A stretch of DNA of 64,000 nucleotides. Source: JAMXLO01 sp963812505 (lineage in GTDB: Bacteria > Pseudomonadota > Alphaproteobacteria > Acetobacterales > Acetobacteraceae). The notes under the pieces were generated by a model. It had not been told where the DNA came from, searched no databases, and saw only the letters and a list, made by a program, of their open reading frames with translations. Positions 7,656 through 16,460 of the stretch are shown in pieces (position 1 is the first letter of the stretch; every line of letters begins with the position of its first letter). The stretch is from the NCBI GenBank assembly GCA_963812505.1, contig CAWEVM010000021.1:124001-188000 (forward strand). Direction: 5' to 3'. Both the position numbers and the translations under genes were made by a program.

Positions 7656-8616
7656 TCAGTCGTATCTCATGAGTTCGAGCTGCTCTCGGACTTGCTCGCG
7701 GGACATGGATGGATTGACGCTCGCCGCTATCTGGTCAATCGATAGCCTTGCGACTTTAAGGCGGCGTTTTAGTAGTCGGGCAGTCTGCGCTACTTCCGCT
7801 TTGATCGTGCGCAAAAGGCGAGGAAGGTAATTCTCTCTGACGACATCGATGTGAACGCTTCGCTGTTTTCCATTCGCGAGCGAAGACTGTATGTAGTGGA
7901 CATAGCTCGCATTCTTCATAATTATCTCATCTTTCTTTCGGCTTGGTCTGACATCCAGCAACGTCCCCGAAAAGACCATTATAGGGTAGTATATCTCTAA
8001 GTTTAACGTGTCGCCCGTGACCGGGTTGGTATTAGCAAAGTGATCTTCTCTGTCGTGTTCGAGTTCGTGACACAGCTTAGAAAAGCTGGTGAAGAGGTCG
8101 TCGGAGTGGTGGGCCATCCAGTCCTGTGAACTCTTTTTCTTGTCGAATGTGCAGAACTGTGAGGCAATCGCGCCTTTGCAATAGTGGTGATATTTTTCCA
8201 TGTTCAGCCAGTCGGGAAGTTTTTGCCAACCGCGCTCCGTGTGAATTTTGCACGGCAATCCTGAGAAAGGGTATTCCATATAAAAGTGCAGTAGGCGCTT
8301 GTGGTCGTCGCGTGAAGAAAGCAACTGGCGCGGTATTGTTCACGCACTCCACGAGCAACATAGGAAACAGGATATTGCGAAAATCTGCGCTGACGCCTTC
8401 TGCCGTTATCGCTGTTACATCAAGCTCGCGTCCTTTGCCGGTTATCGGGTCGGGGTATGCCTGATTTGGGCTTACTGCAAACCCTAGCCTGTCGAGCGTT
8501 TTGGCTACCCGATATTCAAGGAGATACCCGGATCGTAGCAGCGCGTCCTTTATGTCCACATCAGTAGCGTGTGGTGATGGTGCCGGTGTTCTCGTCAACC
8601 CGCGATCAGCCGTCAT
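7656..8616 (-). pseudogene. PD-(D/E)XK nuclease-like protein, frameshifted
   Basis: The N-terminal part (ATG at 8616) has LEYRVAKTLDRLGFAVSPNQ, then GKGRELDVTA and MLLVECVNN. This is the layout of a PD-(D/E)XK nuclease: E35, D66, E90. The position after E90-x that normally holds the catalytic Lys (ECK) is Val92. After residue about 98 the frame shifts near 8313-8322. Removal of one T rejoins it to a C-terminal part (RDDHKRLLHFYMEYPFSG onward) ending at 7656, for about 319 residues. Its ATG overlaps the stop of the preceding nuclease gene by ATGA, so the two were translationally coupled. The missing lysine suggests loss of catalysis independent of the frameshift. Confidence 0.6.
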
Positions 8617-9470
8617 ATGTCACGCACACGGGCAAATACCTCGCCCGTCTCGACTGATCGGCGCACCTTGTGCTCAAGCACGTGATTAAGTGGAATTTCT
8701 CTTTGAAGGGCGTCGTGCAGGTCGAGGCCATCCATGCAAATGACGCTGCCACCACGTCCGTAAGCCGTAAGTCCATCCTGTGTGAAGCCGCTGTAGCTGA
8801 CAAACAATCCACGCGCCCAATTCACCCTCGCCCTAAGCTTTCCTTGAAACGCGTGAAGGTCTGCTGCCGGGGTCTGGGCGTTTTGCCATTTTGCTTCCAG
8901 CAAATATGTCTCACCGGCGAGGACAAAGCTGCCATCTATCTGTTCGCCGGTTGTGCGGAAACCGCCGCGCGGCAAAAGTCCGAACGCGCTGAAGACTTCC
9001 TTTAGGAAGCCCTCGAATGCATATCCTCTGGGTTGCGGTTCAAGACTGCTCAAGGCCACCAGCTTGCCCAGCAATCCCGCGTAGTCCGGCTTTTCAAATG
9101 CTGGGGGAGGTGGGGCTGCTGGCTGAGACGGCTTGCCTTGAAGTCAATTCAGCAAATTGAGGAGTTGGGCGTGTGCGTTCAGCAACCATTCGCCTTGCCC
9201 AGTAAGCGCTCGGCGCGTCTCTCGATACTCCCAAAGCGCGTTCAGGGTGCGAACGGCGGTGTTGGTATCTTCCTTTCGTAAAAAGCATCGCAATCGTTTG
9301 CCCTTTGACGTTCCATCATCTCGGTATCGAGGATGATCGACGTCGATATTCAATTCCTCGGCAAAGAATTGCGTCATAGTGCGGTCAGAGAAATCCAGAA
9401 CGTAACCGCCTTCCATCTGGAAGATTTTGTCGATGATTTGCATGTCAAGGCTGCGGATACCTGACGGCAT
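8613..9470 (-). pseudogene. Restriction-endonuclease-like protein interrupted by an in-frame TGA
   Basis: From the ATG at 9470 a first part of 108 residues (MPSGIRSLDMQIIDKIFQ through HAQLLNLLN) ends at a TGA at 9144-9146. The same frame continues without another stop to 8613 (LQGKPSQPAAPPPPAFEKPD and onward). The continuation holds a complete PD-(D/E)XK core of the Mrr/type IV kind: E153, D179 in EQIDGSF, and E192-A-K194 in LLEAKW. The full length would be 285 positions. A Pro-rich linker separates the N-terminal domain from the nuclease domain. It starts 4 bases after the resolvase stop and overlaps the next nuclease gene by 4 bp. A single CGA-to-TGA change would explain the stop. Alternatively, translation restarts at the ATG at 9074, giving the nuclease core alone. 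Confidence 0.65.
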
Positions 9471-9474
9471 GGTG

Positions 9475-10041
9475 TTACGCTGCCGCCTGATCTTGAAGCC
9501 GCGAAATCGTCGCGTGATGGACATTGAAGCTGCGCGCGATCTCACGCACCGCCTCGCCGTTGTCGCGCCGTTTCATCGCCTCGCGCTGCTGATGCGGGGT
9601 GAGCTTCGGTTTGCGGCCCATCTTCACGCCGCGCGCCTTCGCTCGCTCGCGGCCTTCGCCAGTCCGCACCCGTATAAGGTCGCGCTCGAACTCTGCGAGG
9701 CCGCCCAGCACGGTCAGCATCAGCCGCCCGTGTGCCGTAGTGGTGTCGGCCCATGCGTCGCCTAGCGACCGGAATCCGGCCTTCTTGCCGGTGATGGCGG
9801 CGAGGGTGTTCAACAGGTCGCGGGTGGATCGCGCCAGCCGGTCGAGCCGCGTCACCGTCAGCACGTCGCCCGCCTCAAGCTGGCCGACCACCCGGCGAAG
9901 CTGGGCGCGGTCGGTCTTGGCCCCGCTCGCCACTTCGCGGAACACCTTCTTGCATCCGGCCTTGGTCAGTTGGCGCACCTGTGCGTCAACGCTCTGGCCG
10001 TCCGTCGATACCCGCGCATACCCATAGATCATGGGTTGCAT
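9475..10041 (-). CDS. Serine recombinase (resolvase/invertase family)
   Basis: The 188-residue protein starts with MIYGYARVSTDGQ, where Ser12 is the catalytic nucleophile that attacks DNA. LTVTRLDRLARSTRDLL is the conserved active-site arginine segment. GRLMLTVLGGLAEFERDLIRVRTGEG is the E-helix used for dimerisation, and the C-terminal AVREIARSFNVHHATISRL is the DNA-binding helix-turn-helix. Length and layout match TnpR/Hin-type small recombinases. The alternative start at 10032 would remove three residues. It leads a module with two nuclease-like genes with almost no spacing, and a recombination-site-like palindrome lies 55 bp upstream. Confidence 0.9.
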   Translation of the reverse strand: MQPMIYGYARVSTDGQSVDAQVRQLTKAGCKKVFREVASGAKTDRAQLRRVVGQLEAGDVLTVTRLDRLARSTRDLLNTLAAITGKKAGFRSLGDAWADTTTAHGRLMLTVLGGLAEFERDLIRVRTGEGRERAKARGVKMGRKPKLTPHQQREAMKRRDNGEAVREIARSFNVHHATISRLQDQAAA

Positions 10042-10575
10042 TCTGCACCGGAATTACGCGCCGAAAAAGCCCAATCTTGTCAGGCTCCTAGTTTTGGTGC
10101 GAAATTCTTGATTTCTGCACCACCGGCAACGTCTGCAACAGGCGGACACCGCCCCTACAGCCGTCGCCCGGGAACGGAGGGAGTCCGCCCAACTAAGGCG
10201 TCCCAAAGCCTCGGTCTGGTATGTCCGCAATACGTCAACTCCGGCCGCCTGCTCCGCGCAAAGAGCGGCCGTTCAGCGTCGGCTTGGCGAACGGCGCTGG
10301 AATGACTTAAAAGAATTCGGCCATGCGATGCCGCGCGCGCCCAGTATGGGTCGATGATGCTAGCGTTATGTTGTTTCTCGCATTCGAACTGTGTCGTCAC
10401 AATTCTCATGCCAAAATGCTAGATGGCTGGCGCAACCAGCTAAAGGACGCGAGCGCAATGGGAGGTGCAAACCTCTTTTCGGCTGGCCGGCCCAGCGCTC
10501 ACAATTCACTTTTATGTTGCGACCCCTTTTTCCTGAAGCGCCAAGAAAGACGCTACGGAAGAAGAATGAGGCCTG
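10042..10575. other. Gene-free stretch upstream of the recombinase
   Basis: No convincing gene is seen on either strand. It contains the palindrome at 10096-10121 and a second TTCTGCACC half-site at about 10040-10048. The rest, to the end of the next gene, shows nothing I recognise. Confidence 0.5.
10096..10121. promoter_or_regulatory. Possible recombinase binding/crossover site
   Basis: The 26-bp sequence has arms GGTGCGAAAT and ATTTCTGCACC around a short centre. It resembles the paired 12-bp half-sites of res subsites bound by serine resolvases in size and position, just upstream of the recombinase gene. It could equally be a promoter-region palindrome. Assignment rests on symmetry and location only. 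Confidence 0.4.
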
Positions 10576-11166
10576 TTAGAGAAACGAGAGAAGGATCCCT
10601 AACCCCATCGCAACATCGCCAATAACGTCTCCTACGCTCGGCCCGGAGCTGCCACCGCCACCGCTACTAGGAGCAGGGGCAAGACCAGGGGGCTGGCTCG
10701 CCGAGAGTTTGAGGCCCCATGAGGCGTGCCAATCATGCTTCTTAGCAAACGATGCGAAGTTGTCCTTAAGCGTGCTGTTGCTGCCCTGATTATTCCAGAT
10801 ATAGTTCTGAAGATTGGGACTACCAATTACCATCGAATGTTTAAAAAATAGCGTCGACCCTTCGGCGCTTTTGATGCCGAAGACTATATTGAAATCGTAA
10901 TTATGGGGATCGCCCCTCAGATATATACCGGGCAATTTGCCAGACAAATTGTACGTTCCATCGGGATTGAGTGTGAGGCTGGTCAATCCATACCACTCCC
11001 GATTGTCATTCTCGTTACTTCCGTAGCCGACGCCAGGAAGATGCATGTCACTGACATTGTCTACGATAGGTTTTGTAGAGTCTTTCGCACCTTCATGGCG
11101 AAGACTACTATTCTTGGCTGTGCGATCATCTGTCATCTTTATTGTGGGATCATCTGGCATCGACAT
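10576..11166 (-). CDS. Protein of unknown function
   Basis: The 196-residue protein has a charged N-terminal region, a central beta-rich segment (REWYGLTSLTLNPDGTYNL, LPGIYLRGDPHNYDF) and a Gly/Ser/Pro-rich linker (PAPSSGGGGSSGPS). A short hydrophobic C-terminus (VGDVIGDVAMGLGILLSFL) could insert in a membrane. No family is recognised and there is no N-terminal signal peptide. The ATG at 11166 is chosen because GGAGGA lies just upstream. GC is clearly below that of the core genes, which suggests horizontal origin. It stands alone, with large gaps on both sides. Confidence 0.55.
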   Translation of the reverse strand: MSMPDDPTIKMTDDRTAKNSSLRHEGAKDSTKPIVDNVSDMHLPGVGYGSNENDNREWYGLTSLTLNPDGTYNLSGKLPGIYLRGDPHNYDFNIVFGIKSAEGSTLFFKHSMVIGSPNLQNYIWNNQGSNSTLKDNFASFAKKHDWHASWGLKLSASQPPGLAPAPSSGGGGSSGPSVGDVIGDVAMGLGILLSFL

Positions 11167-11915
11167 GGTCCTCCGACCGATAGCCGTGAAACGCCAAGCT
11201 AGCTTATAGCCGCCTCCCATACCGACATCCAGCTGCCGGAGTGGTCCAACTCTTCCGCGCTGCTGTTACCGACCTTGCGATAAGCGCGTCTGATACTGCG
11301 CCGACTAGCAAGACGTTAGCAAGACTGAACTGTCGTTGAGACCCTGCCCTGGCTTGTGGATTCGCTTTCGGGGCGGGTCGGCGCGCGGTCGCGCACCGCT
11401 GAAATCTTCTGTCATCAACACGCACTCTCGGGGTTTTCCGCGAACGCGCAATAAATTGTACCTTCGTTGACCCGGTTGACTTGACTGGCGGCGGCCATGG
11501 TTCCGCGACGAGCCGCATATGTCAGCGACGACCTTTGCCATCTGGAACGCGCCCTTGACCGCGATTGTTTTCGGGTCCGTCATCGCGAACGGTAGCTTTA
11601 CGTCAACTCCTGCCGTTAAATCGGTCGCGACGAACTCCGCCTCGGGTCGAGTCCGGCCAGCCGACAATCTCGCAAAAGTCCCCGATTTTCGGCGAAAACC
11701 GCTGTTCCAAATGTCTTGAATTTTACACGCCAGCCTTGGCTTCGCTGGCAAATTACAGGAGGAAGATGCACCCAGCATGGCCTCCGCTGTCGCGCGAAAA
11801 GCCGGTGATCCGGACGCGCTGGCCAAGCCGGGTACACCGCTCTTCAGTCATTTTTGCTAACTGCCAGGGTGAGTATAGCTTGACATAGGCCGCCACTTGT
11901 GTTCTTGTTCCGTTC
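11167..11915. other. Gene-free stretch of about 750 bases
   Basis: Reading both strands I find only short open frames without a ribosome-binding site or recognisable motif. One minus-strand frame contains a protein-like segment (GVDVKLPFAMTDPKTIAVKG, about 11545-11640) that could be the remnant of a lost gene. I cannot name it. Confidence 0.4.
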
Positions 11916-12554
11916 ATGCCACCAGCCGCCGCCCCACCGCCCACCGAAGCACCGAAACCCAGCCGCTCCGGGCGCCTGCTCGCCGTCGTCCGCAAGCTGA
12001 TCGACTACGGCAAGGAACTGGCCGCCACGATCCGCGGGCGCGCCCTCACCGACCCCCTCGCCGTAAAAGTTTGCTTCGGCACCACCGACATCGCGCTGAT
12101 CCTCACGCGCATCGCCCGCGGCCTGCATCGCGCGCAGGACCTCGAGGAACGGGTGACCCGGTGCGCCGCCCGGCTGGACGCGGAACCAAGGCGAGCGCGC
12201 GGCCAGTCCGAGGCCCGGCTATCCGCTGTCCGGCCGTTCGCCGAGCCGCCCGATCCGCGTCTCGCCAGCCTGCCCACGGCAGAGCAGATCGCCGCCGAGG
12301 CTCGCCGCCGCCCGATCGGTGCCGTCATCGCCGACATCTGCCGCGATCTCGGCATCCTGCCCAGCCACGAGCTGTGGCGGGACGTGCAAAAGCTCATCAT
12401 CGAGCACGGCGGCAACTTCGCGCGACTGTTGAGCGACCTCATGGATCAGGCCTTCCCGCTTGGCCCCCGGCTCCCGTCGCCCACTGACCTGCGACCACCA
12501 ACCCTGTGCCTCGAAGCACAGTCCGGCACCGGCCCGCCGCCCCCGCCCCGATAA
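11916..12554 (+). CDS. Conserved-looking hypothetical protein
   Basis: The 212-residue protein begins with a Pro/Ala-rich segment. It is followed by a helical region (SGRLLAVVRKLIDYGKELAATIRG, LTDPLAVKVCFGTTDIALILTRIARGLHRAQDLE) and a second helical region (AVIADICRDLGILPSHELWRDVQKLI). The C-terminus is low-complexity Pro-rich. It resembles uncharacterised proteins that I believe occur in Acetobacteraceae genomes, but I assign no function. No strong ribosome-binding site precedes the ATG. It converges with ligA, ending 73 bp from it. Confidence 0.55.
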   Translation: MPPAAAPPPTEAPKPSRSGRLLAVVRKLIDYGKELAATIRGRALTDPLAVKVCFGTTDIALILTRIARGLHRAQDLEERVTRCAARLDAEPRRARGQSEARLSAVRPFAEPPDPRLASLPTAEQIAAEARRRPIGAVIADICRDLGILPSHELWRDVQKLIIEHGGNFARLLSDLMDQAFPLGPRLPSPTDLRPPTLCLEAQSGTGPPPPPR

Positions 12555-12627
12555 CTGCCGCGGCCATCAACGGAACGCTGTCGGACCCGCCGACGAAACG
12601 CGGTACTGCGTCACTCCATCGCTGCGG

Positions 12628-14697
12628 TCATCCGAGCCCTGCCAGTTCCCGCCATTCGTTCTCGGTGATGATGCGGACGCCGAGTTCGCCGGCTTTGCGC
12701 GCCTTGGATCCGGCATCGGCGCCGACAACGACAAAGTCGGTCTTCTTCGACACGCTGTCCGTGACCTTCGCCCCGAGCGCCTCGGCCCGCGCCTTTGCCT
12801 CGGGCCGCGTCATCGTCTCCAGCGTGCCGGTGAACACCAGGACCTTGCCCGCGATCTCGCTGTCCGCCGTCTGCGCGCGCGCAGCGTCCTCGATCGTCAG
12901 TTCATCGGCCAGCTCGTCCAGCAGTTCGATGTTGCGTCGCTCGCCGAAGAATTCAGCAAGCTCCTCGGCGATCGCGGGACCGATCCCGATGATGTTGTCG
13001 AGTTCGGCGCGCGCTTCCGCACCGGCCTCGACCGCGGCCAGCATCTCGGCGCGCCAGTTCGCGAAGCTGCCGTAGTGCCGCGCCAGCAGCCGCGCATTCG
13101 ATACACCGATCCGACGGATACCAAGTGCATAGATGAACCGGTCGAGCGGAATGCGCCGCCGCGCCTCGATCGCCCGCGCGAGATTGCGTGCCGACACCTT
13201 GCCCCAGCCCTCGCGCTCGGCGATCTCCGTCTCTCGCGCAGGCAGACGGAACAGATCGGCGGGGCTGCGCAGCCAGCCTTCCTCGTAGAATTCACGGATC
13301 GTCTTCTCGCCGAGACCGTCGATATCGAACGCCGGGCGCGAGACGAAATGGATCAGCCGCTCGACACGCTGCGCCTCGCAGATCAGTCCGCCGGTGCAGC
13401 GCCGCACCGCCTCGCCAGGCGCACGCATCGCGTGGCTGCCGCACACCGGACAGACCTCCGGGTACACGTAAGGCTTCGCACCTTTCGGCCGCCGCTCGGT
13501 CACCACCGAGACGATCTGCGGGATCACGTCGCCGGCGCGCTGGAGCACGACTGTGTCGCCGATACGGATGTCCTTGCGCGCGATCTCGTCCTCGTTGTGC
13601 AGCGTCGCGTTCTGCACCAGCACGCCGCCGACATTCACCGGCTCGAGCCGCGCGACCGGCGTCAGCGCGCCGGTGCGGCCCACCTGGATGCGGATATCCT
13701 GCAGCACCGTCATCGCCTGTTCGGCGGGAAACTTCCAGGCAATCGCCCAACGCGGCGCGCGGCCGACAAAGCCCAAACGGCGTTGCAGCGTCAGGTCATC
13801 GATCTTGTAGACCACGCCGTCGATGTCGTAGCCGAGACCGGAACGCTCCAGCGCGATCTCGGCCTGGAATGCGGCAGCATCCGCTTCGCTCTTCAGCAAC
13901 CGCGACAGAGGGTTCACCCGAAAACCCCACTCGCGCAGCCGCTTCAGGTAGTGCCAGTGGGTGTCGGCCACGGGTTCGCTCAATTCACCCTGCGCATAGG
14001 CGAACAGCGACAGCGGCCGCTCCGCCGTGATGCGAGGATCGAGCTGACGCAGGCTGCCCGCGGCGGCGTTGCGTGGATTGGCGAAGACCTTCTGCCCGGC
14101 GGCGGCCTGCGCTTCGTTCATCTTGAGGAAGTCGGCCTTGGTCATGAAGACCTCGCCGCGGACTTCGATCAGCGCAGGCGCGCGGCCTTTCAGTCGCGTC
14201 GGCACCGCGTCCATCGTGCGGAGGTTGGCGGTGACGTCTTCACCCTCGGTGCCATCGCCGCGCGTGGCACCGCGCACGAAGCGGCCGTCCTCATAGGTCA
14301 GGTTGATCGACAATCCATCGATCTTCGGTTCGGCGACAAACGCCAGTTGCGCGCCTGCCGCCAGCCCGACGAAGCGTCGCGCGCGGGCACAGAACTCGCC
14401 GAACTCTTCCGCGCTCATTGCATTGTCGAGCGACAGCATCGGCACGCGATGGCTGACTTTTGCGAACCCGCTCTCCGGCGCGCCGCCCACGCGGTTGGAT
14501 GGCGAGTCCTCGCGGATCAGATGCGGAAAGCGGGCCTCGATCGCGGCATTGCGCTGGCGCAGCGCGTCGTAGGCCGCGTCGGTGATCTCCGGCGCGTCCT
14601 TCTGGTGGTACAGTTGGTCGTGATGCGCGATCTCCCGCGCGAGCTGCGCGAGTTCAGCCGCGGCGTCCTGTTCCGTCAGGTCGCCCACATCCACCAC
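12628..14697 (-). CDS. ligA: NAD-dependent DNA ligase LigA
   Basis: The 689-residue protein has the full bacterial ligase layout. The N-terminal Ia domain is followed by the adenylation domain with the nucleophilic lysine in AEPKIDG near residue 124. Then come the OB fold, a four-cysteine zinc finger starting at CPVCG near 415, helix-hairpin-helix repeats (FIYALGIRRIGVSNARLLA) and a C-terminal BRCT domain (GKVLVFTGTLETMTRPEAK). It seals nicks in replication and repair. The first codon appears to be GTG at 14697, in a run of GTG codons, and no strong ribosome site decides it. It is last in the long minus-strand cluster, 42 bp after recN. Confidence 0.95.
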   Translation of the reverse strand: MVDVGDLTEQDAAAELAQLAREIAHHDQLYHQKDAPEITDAAYDALRQRNAAIEARFPHLIREDSPSNRVGGAPESGFAKVSHRVPMLSLDNAMSAEEFGEFCARARRFVGLAAGAQLAFVAEPKIDGLSINLTYEDGRFVRGATRGDGTEGEDVTANLRTMDAVPTRLKGRAPALIEVRGEVFMTKADFLKMNEAQAAAGQKVFANPRNAAAGSLRQLDPRITAERPLSLFAYAQGELSEPVADTHWHYLKRLREWGFRVNPLSRLLKSEADAAAFQAEIALERSGLGYDIDGVVYKIDDLTLQRRLGFVGRAPRWAIAWKFPAEQAMTVLQDIRIQVGRTGALTPVARLEPVNVGGVLVQNATLHNEDEIARKDIRIGDTVVLQRAGDVIPQIVSVVTERRPKGAKPYVYPEVCPVCGSHAMRAPGEAVRRCTGGLICEAQRVERLIHFVSRPAFDIDGLGEKTIREFYEEGWLRSPADLFRLPARETEIAEREGWGKVSARNLARAIEARRRIPLDRFIYALGIRRIGVSNARLLARHYGSFANWRAEMLAAVEAGAEARAELDNIIGIGPAIAEELAEFFGERRNIELLDELADELTIEDAARAQTADSEIAGKVLVFTGTLETMTRPEAKARAEALGAKVTDSVSKKTDFVVVGADAGSKARKAGELGVRIITENEWRELAGLG

Positions 14698-14739
14698 CGC
14701 TTCGGCTTTAGGCGCGGCGCGCGCAAGTCCCGCGCCACG

Positions 14740-16434
14740 TCATGCCGCCGCGGCACCCAGCAGATCGTCGGCCGCGGCACGCGCGGCCTCGGTGATCGTT
14801 TCGCCAGCCAACATGCGAGCGATCTCTTCACGCCGCTCCGGCGCATCCAGCTGGTGGACCCGCGTCGCCGTGCGCCCGCGCGCCGCCTGCTTCGACACCT
14901 GCAAATGCGCACTACCGCGCGCGGCAACCTGTGGACTGTGCGTCACGACCAGCACCTGCACCCGCTCCGCCACTCGCGCCAGCCGCTCCCCGACTGCCGC
15001 CGCCGTGGCTCCTCCAACATCGGCATCAACCTCATCGAACACCAAGGTCGGCACAGGTGAGCCAGATGACAACACCACCTTCAACGCCAGCATCAGGCGC
15101 GACAATTCGCCACCAGACGCGATCCGCCCCAACGGCCCTAGCTCCTGACCCGGGTTGGTGGCGATCAGGAACCGCACGGCATCGGTTCCCGCCGGCCCCC
15201 AATCGCGCTCCTCCAGCGCCACGACCTCGGCGTGAAACCGCGCCTTGTCCAGCCGCAGCGGCGGCAGCTCCTTCGCCACGGCCCGGTCCAATCGTGCCGC
15301 CGCGGTCCGCCGCGCCGCCGCGAGCGCAGCGGCGGAACCCACATAGTCCTCGCGCGCCTGGCGGACCGCCTGTTCCAGCGCGACCACCTCGGCGGCACCG
15401 GTTTCCAGAGCGGCCAGCCGCACGCACAGCGTATCGAGCAGCGCCGGCAGATCCGCCACCGCCACCGCGTGCTTGCGGGCCACCGCACGCAGCGCGAACA
15501 GCCGCTCCTCCGCCTGTTCCAGCAGCCGCGGATCCGCCTCCGCTTCGCCGGCCAGCCGGGTGAGGAAGCTTTCCGCCTCAGCCAGCGCCTCCTCCGCGCG
15601 TTCCAGTGCGGCAATCGCCGGTCCCGCCGGATTGGTGGCGTCCGGCTGCGCCGGCGTCACCAGGCGCTGCAGCGCACGGCAGGCCGCGCGCAGCGCAGCC
15701 GCAGGCGCGGCGCTGCGACGATCGTGCGGTGCCAGCTCGGACAGTGCCGCGGCAATTGCCTCGGCGTGCCGCTCCCCCTGCTGCAATCGATGTCGCTCCT
15801 GCGCGAGCTGCGCCTCCTCGTCCGGCTGCGGCGTCAATCCGGCCAGTTCGTCCACAGCGTGGCGCAGCCATTCCTCGTCACGCTGTGCCGCCGCGATCGT
15901 CGCGCAGGCGGCTTCCAATGCCGCCACCGCCGCCCGCCATGCGCGCCAGGCTGCTGCCGCGGCATCGCGCAGAGACGGTGCGACACCGAACGCATCGAGC
16001 AAACCGGCGTGGCTGGCCGGATCGGCGAGGCCGATCTGTTCATGCTGCCCCTGCACCTCAACCAGCAGCGACGCCGCACGTCGCAACAGCGCCACGCCGA
16101 CCGGCTGGTCATTGATGAAGGCGCGCGTCCGGCCATCCTTGGTCAGCACGCGGCGCAGCACGATATCGTCCTCTGCATCCAATCCTTGTTCGGCGAGCAG
16201 AGCTGCCGAAGGATGCCCTGAGGGAGGCGCGAAGCAGGCGGTCACACTGGCCTGCGCGGCACCCGGACGCACCAGTCCCGCGTCGGCCCTCGCCCCCAGC
16301 GCGAGACCAAGACTGTCCAGCAGAATTGACTTGCCGGCCCCAGTCTCACCGGTGAGCACGGTCAGGCCTTGGCCGAACGAGATGTCCAGCCGCTCGATCA
16401 GCACAACGTCGCGTATGGAGATGGCAGTGAGCAT
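14740..16434 (-). CDS. recN: DNA repair protein RecN
   Basis: This is a 564-residue SMC-like ATPase acting in double-strand break repair. It starts LTAISIRDVVLIERLDI, followed by Walker A GETGAGKS at residues 29-36. The long middle is rich in Ala, Glu and Arg as expected for the coiled-coil arms. The C-terminal ATPase half has the signature GGELSRLMLALK and the Walker B strand PTLVFDEVDADVGG. Length matches the family. It sits between bamD and ligA, the order found in many alphaproteobacteria, 26 bp after bamD. Confidence 0.95.
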   Translation of the reverse strand: MLTAISIRDVVLIERLDISFGQGLTVLTGETGAGKSILLDSLGLALGARADAGLVRPGAAQASVTACFAPPSGHPSAALLAEQGLDAEDDIVLRRVLTKDGRTRAFINDQPVGVALLRRAASLLVEVQGQHEQIGLADPASHAGLLDAFGVAPSLRDAAAAAWRAWRAAVAALEAACATIAAAQRDEEWLRHAVDELAGLTPQPDEEAQLAQERHRLQQGERHAEAIAAALSELAPHDRRSAAPAAALRAACRALQRLVTPAQPDATNPAGPAIAALERAEEALAEAESFLTRLAGEAEADPRLLEQAEERLFALRAVARKHAVAVADLPALLDTLCVRLAALETGAAEVVALEQAVRQAREDYVGSAAALAAARRTAAARLDRAVAKELPPLRLDKARFHAEVVALEERDWGPAGTDAVRFLIATNPGQELGPLGRIASGGELSRLMLALKVVLSSGSPVPTLVFDEVDADVGGATAAAVGERLARVAERVQVLVVTHSPQVAARGSAHLQVSKQAARGRTATRVHQLDAPERREEIARMLAGETITEAARAAADDLLGAAAA

Positions 16435-16460
16435 GCGGCTGCGCCTGCTGCCGCGGCGGT

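Noticed and set aside
10155..10409. A short minus-strand frame upstream of the recombinase
   Set aside because: It is 84 codons, has no start signal and no motif, and spans the putative regulatory region.
11305..11826. A 173-residue minus-strand frame with a protein-like middle
   Set aside because: No ribosome site, no recognised family, and both ends look like random sequence; at most a gene remnant.
12460..15060. A very long open frame on the plus strand opposite ligA
   Set aside because: It is Arg/His/Gln-rich, has no family resemblance and lies fully antisense to clear ligA and recN coding sequence; GC-rich DNA makes such mirror frames.
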